DNA of 64,000 nucleotides. It comes from Cellvibrio sp. PSBB023 (GTDB lineage: Bacteria > Pseudomonadota > Gammaproteobacteria > Pseudomonadales > Cellvibrionaceae). The notes under the pieces are model-generated. The model did no database searches, was not told where the DNA came from, and saw only the letters and a program-made list of their open reading frames with translations. Within the stretch, counting starts at the first letter, position 1; every line of letters begins with the position of its first letter. This document shows positions 28,814-38,200 of this stretch, piece by piece. The stretch spans positions 806,001 to 870,000 of the forward strand of contig NZ_CP019799.1 of NCBI RefSeq assembly GCF_002007605.1, written 5' to 3'. The position numbers were made by a program, and so were the translations under genes.

Positions 28814-30826
28814 ATGTCCAAGCAATTTGTCGTAAATAGTGAATTCGCCCCCGCTGGGGACCAGCCCACTGCTATTACCGGTTTGGTGCAAGGCATAGAG
28901 GCAGGCCTGTCCCACCAGACCCTGCTCGGGGTGACCGGTTCCGGTAAAACCTTCACCATCGCCAATGTGATTGCGCAGGTGCAGCGCCCCACGCTGATTA
29001 TGGCGCACAACAAAACCCTGGCGGCGCAGTTGTACGGGGAATTCAAAGAGTTCTTTCCCAATAATGCCGTCGAATATTTTGTTTCCTACTACGACTATTA
29101 CCAACCCGAAGCCTATGTGCCGTCCTCCGATACCTTTATTGAAAAGGATTCAGCGGTAAACGAGCATATTGAGCAAATGCGCTTGTCAGCCACCAAGGCG
29201 CTGCTGGAGCGGAAGGACGCGATTATCATCGCCTCAGTCTCTGCTATTTACGGTTTGGGCGACCCGGACGCCTACATGAAAATGTTGCTGCACGTCGTAC
29301 GTGGCGACAAAATCGACCAGCGCCAAATTTTGCGCCGCCTCGCCGAATTGCAATACACCCGTAACGATATGGATTTTGCGCGTGCGACTTATCGTGTGCG
29401 TGGCGAAGTCATTGATATTTATCCTGCCGATTCCGATATTGAAGCGGTGCGTATTGAATTGTTTGATGACGAAGTGGAGCAAATTTCTATATTTGATCCA
29501 TTGACTGGTGAAGTGCTGCAAAAAGTTCCGCGCTTTACGATTTACCCTAAATCCCATTACGTGACTCCGCGTGAACAAATTCTGGAAGCGATTGAAAATA
29601 TCAAAGAAGAATTGCGCACGCGTTTGGAATATTTGCGCGAAAATAATAAATTGGTAGAAGCGCAGCGCTTGGAACAGCGCACCCGCTACGATTTGGAAAT
29701 GATGCAAGAGTTGGGATATTGCAACGGCATCGAAAACTATTCGCGTTATTTGTCCGGCCGTAACTCCGGTGAAGCTCCACCCACCTTGTTTGATTATTTG
29801 CCGCAAGACGCGTTGCTTGTTATCGACGAAAGCCATGTGACCATTCCGCAAATTGGCGCCATGTACAAAGGCGACCGCTCGCGTAAAGAAACACTGGTGG
29901 AATACGGTTTCCGTTTGCCCTCGGCACTGGATAACCGTCCCATGCGTTTCGATGAGTGGGAGCACATAGCCCCGCAAATGATTATGGTGTCGGCAACACC
30001 TGGAAAATACGAAGAGGAGAAGCAAGGGCAGGTCGTTGAACAGGTGGTTCGCCCCACTGGTTTGATCGATCCGGAAATTGAAATTCGCCCGGCCACCACC
30101 CAAGTGGATGATGTGCTCTCTGAAATTCGTCTGCGCGTGGAAAAAGGGGATCGTGTATTAATTACGGTACTCACCAAACGTATGGCAGAAGATTTAACCG
30201 AATATCTCGCTGAACACGGTGTGCGTATTCGCTATTTGCACTCGGATATTGATACGGTGGAGCGCGTAGAAATTATTCGCGATTTACGTTTGGGGCAATT
30301 CGATGTGCTGGTGGGTATTAACCTGCTGCGTGAAGGTTTGGATATGCCGGAGGTGTCGCTGGTAGCGATTCTGGATGCAGATAAAGAAGGCTTTTTGCGT
30401 TCGGATCGCTCACTCATCCAAACCATTGGTCGCGCCGCGCGTAACGTCAATGGTAAGGCGATTCTCTACGCCGACCGCATTACTGGCTCCATGCAACGCG
30501 CGATTGAAGAAACCGATCGCCGCCGCGAAAAACAAGTGGCCCACAACCTTAAACACGGCATTACCCCCAAAGGAATTAACAAAAGTATTGCAGATATTCT
30601 GGAAGGTTCAGTCGCCCCCGGTGCTGGTGGTCGCAGCGCGCGCAATAAAGCCATGGCCATTGCCGAGCGCAGTGGTAAATACACGGTAGATGTGAATCCT
30701 AAAGATATCTGGAAAACCATCGAGCTCATGGAAAAACAAATGTTCCAGGCCGCGAAAGATTTGGAATTTGAAGTGGCGGCTAAACTGCGCGATGAGATTG
30801 AAAAATTGAAGCACAAGGCAGTGTAA
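28814..30826 (+). CDS. uvrB: Excinuclease ABC subunit B
   Basis: Damage-verifying helicase-like subunit of nucleotide excision repair. At 670 residues it has the normal length. It shows Walker [11 protein letters not shown] near residue 37, the beta-hairpin region [17 protein letters not shown], the DEXX-type [13 protein letters not shown], the C-terminal helicase motif QTIGRAARN, and the UVR motif at the extreme C terminus for UvrC contact. It is divergent from fumC with a 93-base gap. No LexA-type box was found there. Confidence 0.98.
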   Translation: MSKQFVVNSEFAPAGDQPTAITGLVQGIEAGLSHQTLLGVTGSGKTFTIANVIAQVQRPTLIMAHNKTLAAQLYGEFKEFFPNNAVEYFVSYYDYYQPEAYVPSSDTFIEKDSAVNEHIEQMRLSATKALLERKDAIIIASVSAIYGLGDPDAYMKMLLHVVRGDKIDQRQILRRLAELQYTRNDMDFARATYRVRGEVIDIYPADSDIEAVRIELFDDEVEQISIFDPLTGEVLQKVPRFTIYPKSHYVTPREQILEAIENIKEELRTRLEYLRENNKLVEAQRLEQRTRYDLEMMQELGYCNGIENYSRYLSGRNSGEAPPTLFDYLPQDALLVIDESHVTIPQIGAMYKGDRSRKETLVEYGFRLPSALDNRPMRFDEWEHIAPQMIMVSATPGKYEEEKQGQVVEQVVRPTGLIDPEIEIRPATTQVDDVLSEIRLRVEKGDRVLITVLTKRMAEDLTEYLAEHGVRIRYLHSDIDTVERVEIIRDLRLGQFDVLVGINLLREGLDMPEVSLVAILDADKEGFLRSDRSLIQTIGRAARNVNGKAILYADRITGSMQRAIEETDRRREKQVAHNLKHGITPKGINKSIADILEGSVAPGAGGRSARNKAMAIAERSGKYTVDVNPKDIWKTIELMEKQMFQAAKDLEFEVAAKLRDEIEKLKHKAV

Positions 30827-30832
30827 TGTGCG

Positions 30833-31270
30833 ATGTTAAAACTCCTTCTGCCCATTCTTTTTCCTTCCTGGCGCTTCTTTAGTAGCATTGGCCCGTCGCC
30901 GCGTATTGATGTGGCCTTTGTAACGGAGAAAAATGCTGAACCACAGACGTGGTTGCCATTTCGGCCACTGCCTGAAACGGTAGGATTTGCGGCGGGTGTG
31001 CGGCGCTTGTTTCACAATCCAGCCTGGAATGAGCAGTTATATATCAATACTTGTGCAGAGCATTTGTTTGAAGAACCTTCTGATTTTTATGCGCAGGAAA
31101 TTGGTGTGCGTTTAGTGGCTGCGGCCTCCAATAAAGAAATTATTGTTGATGATACGTCCCGCTATTTGGTGTTTCGTATTCGCACTATAGAGTTTGACGC
31201 AGGGCAGGTAAGTGATGAGGTTGTATTTATCTCCCAACCTTTTTTATTGCAAGCGGCAGGTGGTAGGTAA
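30833..31270 (+). CDS. Hypothetical protein, partner of the following membrane protein
   Basis: 145-residue protein, hydrophobic at the first 12 residues and otherwise soluble-looking, with conserved-looking WLPFRPLP and NPAWNEQLY segments. I do not recognise its family. It starts six bases after the uvrB stop and its own stop overlaps the next start as TAATG, so it is probably translated with the membrane protein at 31270-31959. Confidence 0.65.
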   Translation: MLKLLLPILFPSWRFFSSIGPSPRIDVAFVTEKNAEPQTWLPFRPLPETVGFAAGVRRLFHNPAWNEQLYINTCAEHLFEEPSDFYAQEIGVRLVAAASNKEIIVDDTSRYLVFRIRTIEFDAGQVSDEVVFISQPFLLQAAGGR

Positions 31271-31959
31271 TGACACTGGAACTTGCCGTGCGATTGGCGG
31301 AGATTCTTTTAGGCTTTGCGATTTTTCAGCAGAGCCTGGAATTTATGCGCGGTTTAACGGTGGAAAAAACACTGGGATTCATTCGCGCATGTCTGGCTAT
31401 TTTATTGATGTTGGGGTTACAGCCACTGTGGGTTGAGTGCGTACTACTGGTGACGGCGATAATTCTTATTCGGCGTTTTCAGGGGCCGTACAACGGCGGC
31501 AGCGATACCATGACGGTGTTAGTGCTTGTGTGTTTATGCTTATCGCATCTGGCGCCTTCCCGTTATTGGCAGGAAATAGCTCTGGGCTATTTGGCTGTGC
31601 AATTAATACTTTCGTATTTTCAATCCGGTTGGGTAAAAGTCGTTAATCCACAATGGCGCAATGGCAGCGCGTTGCAGCAAGTGTTTGCGTTGAGTGCTTA
31701 TCCGGTAAGTGAACGAGTACGATTGTGGGCGCAGCGGCCGCGAGTGTTGTGGGTTATGTCCTGGGCGATAATTGTTTTCGAGTTGCTCTTCCCGTTGGCC
31801 TTGCTGAATCAAACAATATTGATTGTTGCCTTATGTATTGCCGCTTTATTTCATTTGGCCAATGCGTGCTTGTTTGGGTTGAATCGTTTTTTCTGGATCT
31901 GGCCTGCGGCTTACCCGGTCATGATTTGGTTTCAGGCGCGCATAGCAGAAGTGTTTTGA
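31270..31959 (+). CDS. Polytopic membrane protein, possibly HTTM-like
   Basis: 229 residues with about six membrane segments. The second half (SGWVKVVNPQWRNGSALQQV, then LFHLANACLFGLNRFFW) resembles the HTTM / vitamin K-dependent carboxylase membrane domain by recall only. Its start overlaps the stop of the preceding small gene, pointing to a two-protein unit. No function can be assigned. Confidence 0.6.
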   Translation: MTLELAVRLAEILLGFAIFQQSLEFMRGLTVEKTLGFIRACLAILLMLGLQPLWVECVLLVTAIILIRRFQGPYNGGSDTMTVLVLVCLCLSHLAPSRYWQEIALGYLAVQLILSYFQSGWVKVVNPQWRNGSALQQVFALSAYPVSERVRLWAQRPRVLWVMSWAIIVFELLFPLALLNQTILIVALCIAALFHLANACLFGLNRFFWIWPAAYPVMIWFQARIAEVF

Positions 31960-31974
31960 TTTGAACTGAAAGAG

Positions 31975-32003
31975 CACACTCCCGCGTTCAATACAGGAGT
32001 GTG
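31975..32003. terminator. Hairpin between convergent genes
   Basis: An 8-bp perfect stem, CACACTCC / GGAGTGTG, with a 13-base loop lies in the 53-base gap between the membrane protein gene (+) and the oxidoreductase gene (-). The T-runs on both sides are poor, so it is a weak candidate for a shared terminator. Confidence 0.4.
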
Positions 32004-32012
32004 TATTTCGCG

Positions 32013-33095
32013 TTACAGCACAATACGCTTGGCTTCTTTTGCGGCTTTAAAAATCGCTTCCACAATAACAATGTCTTTCATGCCTTCTTCGCCGGGAACC
32101 AATACCCGTGAATTATTAATAATGGCGAGGGCGTCGTTATCCATTTGGCGGGCTTGCTGATTCTCTGGCGCAGCGGTGAGGATAATGCCATCGCTGGTGC
32201 TACCTTTTACACCGCTGTAGGATTGAAAAGGTTTTAATTCATACCAACCCTTGGCGCATTCCGCTCGTAATTGATTCATGCTCTGTGCATAACTGGTGGC
32301 ACAAACCGCGCGTGCGCCGCTGGCAAATTCCAATTCAAAACGCGTGGTTTCATCCACGTTTTTATAGACCTCGGTAGTGCTATTCATGGTAGCGGTAACG
32401 GCGATAGGCTCTTCACCGGCGGTGTAGCGCGCAGCGTTGAGTGGGTATACGCCCATGTCATACATAGCGCCGCCACCGAGTGCCGGATCGGCGCGCCAGG
32501 AATAGCTTGCGCCTGTGCCGTTATAACCCGCCTCCGCGATAATGGTTTTAATATCGCCATAAGGCTTCTGTTTGGCGAATTGCATAATACGCTGGGTGTT
32601 GGGTTCATGCTGCATGCGATAACCAATGGTTAATTGCACTTTGTTTTTTTTGCAGACATCAATCATGTCCTGGCATTCTTGTTCGTTCATCGCCATGGGC
32701 TTTTCACACCACACGTGTTTACCCGCATTTGCGGCGATCTCAGTAAATTTTTTATGCGTACCGGTGGGCGTGACGACGTAAACCACATCGATGTCCGGGT
32801 TATTGGCCAACTGATGCATATTGTCGTAGTTGTATACGTTGTAATCAGCAATACGATAATTTTTTTGCCATTGCGGAATTTTTTCCGGCGAGCCAGTCAC
32901 TATGCCCGCAAGGTAACAATGCTTGGTCATTTGCAGGGCAGGGGCGAGTAAATCGCGGCTGTAGTAGCCCAGGCCTACCAGTGCAACGCCCAATCGTTTG
33001 CGCCCCAGGTTATTGGCAAAGACAGCGGGAGCACCCGCCATAAGGCCCATCGCACCCAGCGTTTTTAAGAGTTGGCGACGTGAAACCTGATTCAT
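32013..33095 (-). CDS. Tat-exported Gfo/Idh/MocA family oxidoreductase
   Basis: NAD(P)-dependent sugar oxidoreductase of 360 residues, similar in plan to glucose-fructose oxidoreductase. It opens with a twin-arginine signal (SRRQLLK) and a hydrophobic stretch ending PAVFA, so it should be folded with its cofactor and exported to the periplasm. The Rossmann motif GVALVGLGYYSRDLL follows; EKPMAMN is the family lysine region. The ATG at 33095 has GAGGT upstream. It stands alone. Confidence 0.85.
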   Translation of the reverse strand: MNQVSRRQLLKTLGAMGLMAGAPAVFANNLGRKRLGVALVGLGYYSRDLLAPALQMTKHCYLAGIVTGSPEKIPQWQKNYRIADYNVYNYDNMHQLANNPDIDVVYVVTPTGTHKKFTEIAANAGKHVWCEKPMAMNEQECQDMIDVCKKNKVQLTIGYRMQHEPNTQRIMQFAKQKPYGDIKTIIAEAGYNGTGASYSWRADPALGGGAMYDMGVYPLNAARYTAGEEPIAVTATMNSTTEVYKNVDETTRFELEFASGARAVCATSYAQSMNQLRAECAKGWYELKPFQSYSGVKGSTSDGIILTAAPENQQARQMDNDALAIINNSRVLVPGEEGMKDIVIVEAIFKAAKEAKRIVL

Positions 33096-33345
33096 GTTAG
33101 TTACCTCAATATTTTTTAAGCGCATTGACTGGCCCTTGGGCCGCATTTCATTCTGTAGTTGTAATCGTCTGTGCCGCAGGGTGCAAATCGATAAACAAAA
33201 AATTACCTGCATTTACTTTGCCCGCGCCGCAGCTACTGGTTAAAACCATCAATTACTGCCAAAGAGCAGGCTAAATAGGGGCTTGGCTGATAGAATGGCG
33301 CTCTTTTTCTGGTTTCTCCCTATCCCGACCCTATTTGGCGCTCTT

Positions 33346-34800
33346 ATGCAAAATTCCACTGAACACACGACTGTTTCACCCCACAACACCACCATTGATG
33401 TGCAATACGAAGATTCGCGCCTGGTTCCTTTGTGGCGCGCCTGGTTGGAGGTGGCGGGTACTATGCCGTTGGATAAATGGATAAAAACCAGTGTGCGCCA
33501 ATTTGCCCATTCCGGCCCCACCTCTAAACCTGAATATGATGAGGTGAAAAAGCACAATAAATTCAAACCGGCAAAAACCCAGGCTGATCACGCCAATGCC
33601 GAAGCAGTTGATACGGCCTCGCTCAGTTTAGCGATGTTTTCGGCGCTGCGATTTCAACAATTGGCATCGGGTTTGGAAGTGGCCTATCGCGCGACTGTGC
33701 AAGAGCCTGAATATGCGATGGATTGGGTGGCGTGGGATGAGGGCTGGCAAGCGCGCGATTTACAAGCCATCGCTCCCGTTGCCTTTTGGTATTGGATTCA
33801 ATTGCGCGTGAAGGGTGATCAGCCTAAAAAAAATCAGGCGCAGTTGCGCGATGCGGAAGCGCGTCGCCATTTTTTTAATAAGCTAATGCGTGACGCGGCA
33901 TTCAACAATCTGCCCGTATTTTTACTCTGGCATGGCTTGCGCCCACAGTGGAGTGAATTGCTCAAGGCGCGCCAGCAGGCCAGTGGCTGGAGTGATAAAA
34001 CCCTACAGGATTTTATCGTCCAACAAGTGAGCACGCCGCCGCTGTGGTTGCGCCTGCAAAAAAATGCAGTGGCGAGAGAGGTGTTTAACAGCTTGCAGCA
34101 ACAAGGCGTCAGTGTATTGCTCACCGAACAAGGTTTAGCCGCGCGCGGTGGGGTGGGTATTCATACGACCGATGCTTACAAAAATGGATTGGTGGAAATT
34201 CAGGATCTGGCCAGCCAGCAGATTGCCGCGAGTGTTGCAGCCAAGCCGGGGCAAAAGGTCTGGGATGCCTGCGCGGGTGCCGGTGGAAAAACCCTGGCGA
34301 TTGCCGCACAGATGAACAACAAGGGCGCGCTCTTTGCGACTGATTTACACGCTTATAAATTGGATGAATTAAAACGTCGCGCCAAACGGGCGGATATATT
34401 TAATGTGCGCGTGTTTACCTGGGAAGGGATTGAGCCATTGCGCCTACCCAAAGAAGCGGCGCAGCAACAGGGTTTTGATTGGGTGTTGATTGATGCACCT
34501 TGCAGCTCCGCAGGCACCTGGCGCCGCAACCCGGATGCCCGTTGGCGATTTGATCCGGCTGATACACAAGAACTGGTGCAGTTGCAGCAGCAATTGCTGA
34601 CCAATGCCGCGCCTGCGGTGCGTGCAGGCGGGCGTTTGGTGTACGCCACTTGCAGTTGGCAGGTCAGTGAAAATGAGCAACAAGTAGAGTGGTTTTTATC
34701 TCAGCACCCGGAATTTTCTGTGGAATCCCAAGTAATAGCCGGTGCACCGGAGATAGATTCAGACACTATGTTTGTGGCGGTGCTGCGCAAAAGCGCGTGA
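33346..34800 (+). CDS. RsmB/NOP-family RNA cytosine-5 methyltransferase
   Basis: SAM-dependent RNA m5C methylase of about 484 residues. The catalytic half shows WDACAGAGGKTL (SAM site), IDAPCSSAGTW with one catalytic Cys, and YATCSWQVSENE with the other. The N-terminal half of about 250 residues is a NusB-like or family-specific RNA-binding region. The frame is open from 33283, but the residues before 33346 look hydrophobic and unlike the family; no start has a good ribosome site, so the start is uncertain. The target (16S rRNA or other) is inferred from family only. Confidence 0.8.
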   Translation: MQNSTEHTTVSPHNTTIDVQYEDSRLVPLWRAWLEVAGTMPLDKWIKTSVRQFAHSGPTSKPEYDEVKKHNKFKPAKTQADHANAEAVDTASLSLAMFSALRFQQLASGLEVAYRATVQEPEYAMDWVAWDEGWQARDLQAIAPVAFWYWIQLRVKGDQPKKNQAQLRDAEARRHFFNKLMRDAAFNNLPVFLLWHGLRPQWSELLKARQQASGWSDKTLQDFIVQQVSTPPLWLRLQKNAVAREVFNSLQQQGVSVLLTEQGLAARGGVGIHTTDAYKNGLVEIQDLASQQIAASVAAKPGQKVWDACAGAGGKTLAIAAQMNNKGALFATDLHAYKLDELKRRAKRADIFNVRVFTWEGIEPLRLPKEAAQQQGFDWVLIDAPCSSAGTWRRNPDARWRFDPADTQELVQLQQQLLTNAAPAVRAGGRLVYATCSWQVSENEQQVEWFLSQHPEFSVESQVIAGAPEIDSDTMFVAVLRKSA

Positions 34801-34805
34801 TGCGT

Positions 34806-35321
34806 TTATAAATCCATCACCACGCGAAAGCCCAAGTGGGCATCAAAAATTTCAGAGTGGTGATAGTCGCGGTGATGGCTGGTTAGTCGCTCTGCATTGT
34901 CTTTGGCAGAGCCGCCGCGCACGACGCGCGCATCGCAACTTTTTACTAATAATGCCTGCCCGTTTTTAGGATGCAGGTTGTAATTATCGGCGAAACAATC
35001 CTCCACCCATTCGGCGACATTACCTGCCGTGTCGTAAATGCCAAAGCCATTGGCGGGATAGCTGCCAACCGGCGCTGTTTTTGCGCCAAATAAACCAGAG
35101 AACTTACTGTTGCAACCGCGCCGGCAATTGGCGCGGCCTGCGGCATCTTTGGCGTCATCGCCCCACCAAAACAAAGTGTTGGTATCGGCGCGAGCCACAT
35201 ATTCCCATTCTGCTTCCGTGGGCAGGCGATATTTTTTGCCCGTGGTTTCACTGAGCCAGCGAGCGTAGGCTCGTGCATCTTCAAAGCTGATATTAATCAC
35301 CGGGCGATTGCCGCGCCCCAA
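34806..35321 (-). CDS. 3' fragment of the Ser/Thr kinase gene: formylglycine-generating-enzyme-like domain
   Basis: 171 residues in the -1 frame relative to the kinase frame. It continues the FGE-sulfatase fold with LPTEAEWEYVARAD, GIYDTAGNVAEW and VVRGGSAKDN and ends in a normal HLGFRVVMDL. It joins the upstream frame at CGTTGGGGCGC: one extra G would give an unbroken LPNDNRWGRGNRPVINIS. So this is not a gene by itself but the C-terminal end of the kinase at 35297-37129. The listed start is a TTG with no ribosome site. It could be a sequencing or assembly error, a real mutation, or, less likely, -1 frameshifting. Confidence 0.75.
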   Translation of the reverse strand: MGRGNRPVINISFEDARAYARWLSETTGKKYRLPTEAEWEYVARADTNTLFWWGDDAKDAAGRANCRRGCNSKFSGLFGAKTAPVGSYPANGFGIYDTAGNVAEWVEDCFADNYNLHPKNGQALLVKSCDARVVRGGSAKDNAERLTSHHRDYHHSEIFDAHLGFRVVMDL

Positions 35322-37129
35322 CGATTGTCGTTGGGCAGTGCGCGATTAGTGGCCTGCGCAAAAATATCGTAATCATCAAATGTGATTTCGTATTTGCTCA
35401 TGGCAAAGGGTTTATTGAGTGTGACTTTGTGCACCGGCATGGCGAGCACATCATCTTTATAACCCATCAAAAAACTGCCAGTGGGAATGCGCACCATTTC
35501 TGGCCCCTGGCTTTTAATGGCGGCGACTAATTCACTGCTCATGGCTTCGCCGGGTTTCAAACTTTGGGTCAGGCTATAGGCGAGCGATAAATCTTGGTCG
35601 CTAATTGTTACCCAGGTGCGCTGCATGTCGTAACCCGGGTGACTGACTTCAATGTGGTAAGGGCCAGGTGGGAGTTGAATGCCGGGCTCATAACGCTCGG
35701 GAATATTCAAAATGCGTACCCGTGCCTGCGCCGGTACGGTTTTCACTTGCAGTGCGTAGGTGATTATTGGTGCGCTGCTGGCGGCTTCACTGCTTGCGGA
35801 TGCCCCTGCATTCATATCGATGACTGCCATGTTGCTGCCGTCATCCGTACTGGCAGTTTCATTGGCAGTAGCGTTATTTTGCAAAGTAGTTGCTTCAGTG
35901 TTGTTAGCGGTATCTTGTGTGTTGAGTTGTGATTGTGTTGCGGCAGAGGCGCCTGTTTGTTCTGCTACGGGTTGTTTCAGTGCAGCTTTTTGCGGTGTTG
36001 GCCAAAATACAAAACCGATGAGCACCGCAACCAGTATTGCACCAACACCTGCCAGAATTTTATGTGCTGTTTTTTGTGTGCCAATAACACCATGCACCTG
36101 GGTGGCAATTTCTGTGCGCGCGGAGTGTTGTGGGGCGTGACCTTCGTTGAAGAAAATCTCGGTGATTTTGGCAGATTGCCGCGAATAAAAACCGCGGCTT
36201 GGACTCCAGCGCAGGGCGCGTAGTTTATTCCAGCGCCAGCGCGCTGCATTCACTGTTGCGCTGGCCAGCGCACGTGCCAAGGTAATAACGGTTAAATCGG
36301 TAGGGTGCACACTGCTGGCTGCTGGCGCGTGATACTGTTTTTCCAGCTCATCAATTGCTTGAATTAAATCGCGCCCTCGTTGGAAACGTTGCTCCGGGTC
36401 TTTGGCGAGAAGTTTGTCCAGAATTTTTTGATAGGCCAAATATTGCAATGGCAGTTTGGGAATAGGGGCACTGATGTGTTTGAGTGCAATAGTGACTGCC
36501 TCTTCACCTTGATAGGGCAGGCTGCCGGTGAGCATTTCATAAAAAACAACACCGAGGCTGTATAAATCTGAACGGCCATCGACGCTGTTGCCTTTGGTCT
36601 GTTCCGGGCTCATATAGTGCGGTGTGCCGACAACTGTGCCCACATGGGTCATGCGCGAATTATTGCTCAGGCCGCGCGCTACACCAAAATCCGATAACAC
36701 CGCAGAGTTGTCGGTGCGGAATAAAATATTTTCCGGTTTTATATCGCGGTGCACGTAACCTTTTTCGTGTGCGTGGTCGAGCGCGCTGGCGACTTCGCGG
36801 GTAATACGCAGTACTTCTTCGCCATTTAATCCGGTTGCCATGCGGTCGTGTACTGAACCATTGGGCAAGTAATCCATGGCGATGTAATTTAAATCTTCAT
36901 GGCGGCCTATATCGTAAATCGCCACGATATTGGGATGGGAAAGCTGGCCCACAATGGTGGCTTCGCGCTGGAAGCGCTCACTGAAAGCCGGGTCGCTGGT
37001 GAGCTGTGGGTTCATGACTTTTAATGCGACAACACGCCCCACACTGATTTGAATCGCGAGGTAAACGGTGGACATACCACCCTGGTTTATTTTTCTTACT
37101 ACCCGATAACCGGGAATATGCAGCGCCAT
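35297..37129 (-). CDS. Membrane Ser/Thr protein kinase with PEGA and (interrupted) FGE-type domains
   Basis: Hanks-type kinase. Residues 1-265 hold NQGGMSTVYLA (P-loop), VVALKV, HRDIKPEN, LSDFGVAR and TPHYMSPEQ, all catalytic residues present. One membrane helix follows near 360 (GVGAILVAVLIGFVFW), then a Gln/Thr/Ala-rich periplasmic linker, a PEGA-like domain (about 465-520), and the start of an FGE-sulfatase-like domain (MVRIPTGSFLMG) cut by a frameshift at about 35320. The full protein would be about 770 residues with the fragment at 34806-35321. The PP2C gene lies 64 bases upstream as its likely counter-enzyme. Confidence 0.88.
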   Translation of the reverse strand: MALHIPGYRVVRKINQGGMSTVYLAIQISVGRVVALKVMNPQLTSDPAFSERFQREATIVGQLSHPNIVAIYDIGRHEDLNYIAMDYLPNGSVHDRMATGLNGEEVLRITREVASALDHAHEKGYVHRDIKPENILFRTDNSAVLSDFGVARGLSNNSRMTHVGTVVGTPHYMSPEQTKGNSVDGRSDLYSLGVVFYEMLTGSLPYQGEEAVTIALKHISAPIPKLPLQYLAYQKILDKLLAKDPEQRFQRGRDLIQAIDELEKQYHAPAASSVHPTDLTVITLARALASATVNAARWRWNKLRALRWSPSRGFYSRQSAKITEIFFNEGHAPQHSARTEIATQVHGVIGTQKTAHKILAGVGAILVAVLIGFVFWPTPQKAALKQPVAEQTGASAATQSQLNTQDTANNTEATTLQNNATANETASTDDGSNMAVIDMNAGASASSEAASSAPIITYALQVKTVPAQARVRILNIPERYEPGIQLPPGPYHIEVSHPGYDMQRTWVTISDQDLSLAYSLTQSLKPGEAMSSELVAAIKSQGPEMVRIPTGSFLMGYKDDVLAMPVHKVTLNKPFAMSKYEITFDDYDIFAQATNRALPNDNRWGAAIAR

Positions 37130-37193
37130 AACAAAATGTATCTGTGGACAAAATCGGGTTAATAATCAGTGTGCTGATCGGTTACTGACGCGA

Positions 37194-38060
37194 TCACGAC
37201 AATACAACATACAACAATAGCCCAAACAGTGACGTCAGGGATGCGCCGAAGATCCAGGCGTCTTTTGTCAGATCACCTGTCAGGTGTGGCACAAACTGCC
37301 ACAGGCCTTTGCGGCGATTGCTTTGGCTCAGGGGCGATTCAATAATTTGCAGGGTGATATTGTCGCGCCCTCCATGGGTGAGCGCAGCATGCATTAATTG
37401 ATCCACCGCGGCCAGGCAATCATTGGCGTTACCCAAAATCTGCGCGATGGTTTTATCGCTCACTTCATCGGTTAAACCATCGCTACACAGCAGAATCCAT
37501 TGATTTTTCTGCCACTGGTTTTCGATGTGATCCACTTTTACCTGTGCCAATTCCTGCATGCCCAGACATTGGGTAATGATATTTTTTTCAGGGTGGAACT
37601 CTGCATCCTCCGCGCGAATTGCGCCACTTTCTACCAGCATTTGCACGTAGGAGTGATCGGTACTTAATTGTTCCAATCGCCCGCCCTCATGGTTGGGTGT
37701 CCATAGGTACGCACGGCTGTCGCCCACCCAGGCGATTTGGTAGCGGTAGTCCTGACTTTTCAGCGCCACCACCGTTGATCCCATACCTGGTGCACCCACC
37801 CCGTTTTGTGCGGAGTGGATAATACTGAGGTGGGCTTGTTGGATGGCGTTTAGCAGGGAGAGATGGGGATTAGTGCGGGTATTTTGTTCGATGGTATCGC
37901 GCACTATGGCGCTGGCGACTTCGCCGGCTTCATGCCCTCCCATGCCATCGGCGACCAGCCATAAGCCTTGTTCCGGCTTGCTGAGAAAGCAATCTTCATT
38001 GTTGCTGCGCGTTAGGCCCGGGTGGGATGCGGCGCTGTATTCAAGTGGCTTGGTGGTCAT
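37194..38060 (-). CDS. PP2C-family Ser/Thr protein phosphatase, membrane-anchored
   Basis: About 288 residues. Metal-binding motifs of the PPM/PP2C family are all visible: RSNNEDCF, LVADGMGGHEAGEVAS, WVGDSRAYLW, LLCSDGLTDEVS and GGRDNITLQ. A single hydrophobic segment at the very C terminus would anchor it in the inner membrane, facing the cytoplasm. The ATG at 38060 is chosen; a GTG at 38168 would place a GC-rich hairpin inside the coding part. It precedes the kinase gene in the same direction, the usual kinase-phosphatase pairing. Confidence 0.9.
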   Translation of the reverse strand: MTTKPLEYSAASHPGLTRSNNEDCFLSKPEQGLWLVADGMGGHEAGEVASAIVRDTIEQNTRTNPHLSLLNAIQQAHLSIIHSAQNGVGAPGMGSTVVALKSQDYRYQIAWVGDSRAYLWTPNHEGGRLEQLSTDHSYVQMLVESGAIRAEDAEFHPEKNIITQCLGMQELAQVKVDHIENQWQKNQWILLCSDGLTDEVSDKTIAQILGNANDCLAAVDQLMHAALTHGGRDNITLQIIESPLSQSNRRKGLWQFVPHLTGDLTKDAWIFGASLTSLFGLLLYVVLS

Positions 38061-38140
38061 AGGTGGGTCAGCGTCATGCCAGTTATTGTTCGAATCTATG
38101 TCGTTCAATACTAGATGACTTTTGCCGCCAACACTATCCA

Positions 38141-38166
38141 GCCGGGGCAAAACTATGCGCCCCGGC
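38141..38166 (-). terminator. GC-rich hairpin between the M16 peptidase and PP2C genes
   Basis: A perfect 8-bp stem, GCCGGGGC / GCCCCGGC, with a 10-base loop lies 35 bases after the peptidase stop. There is no T-run on the minus strand, so it may stabilise the 3' end or slow polymerase rather than terminate fully. Confidence 0.4.
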
Positions 38167-38200
38167 ACACTTGTTTACTGGCCGTACAGACCGGGTCATC

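Noticed and set aside
35297..35345. Programmed -1 frameshifting in the kinase gene
   Set aside because: The site TTGGGGC is not a standard slippery heptamer and I saw no pseudoknot-like structure behind it; an indel or sequence error is more likely.
34806..38060. Part of a type VI secretion locus (PpkA/PppA)
   Set aside because: Domain order is similar, yet no tss or hcp gene is found anywhere in the window.
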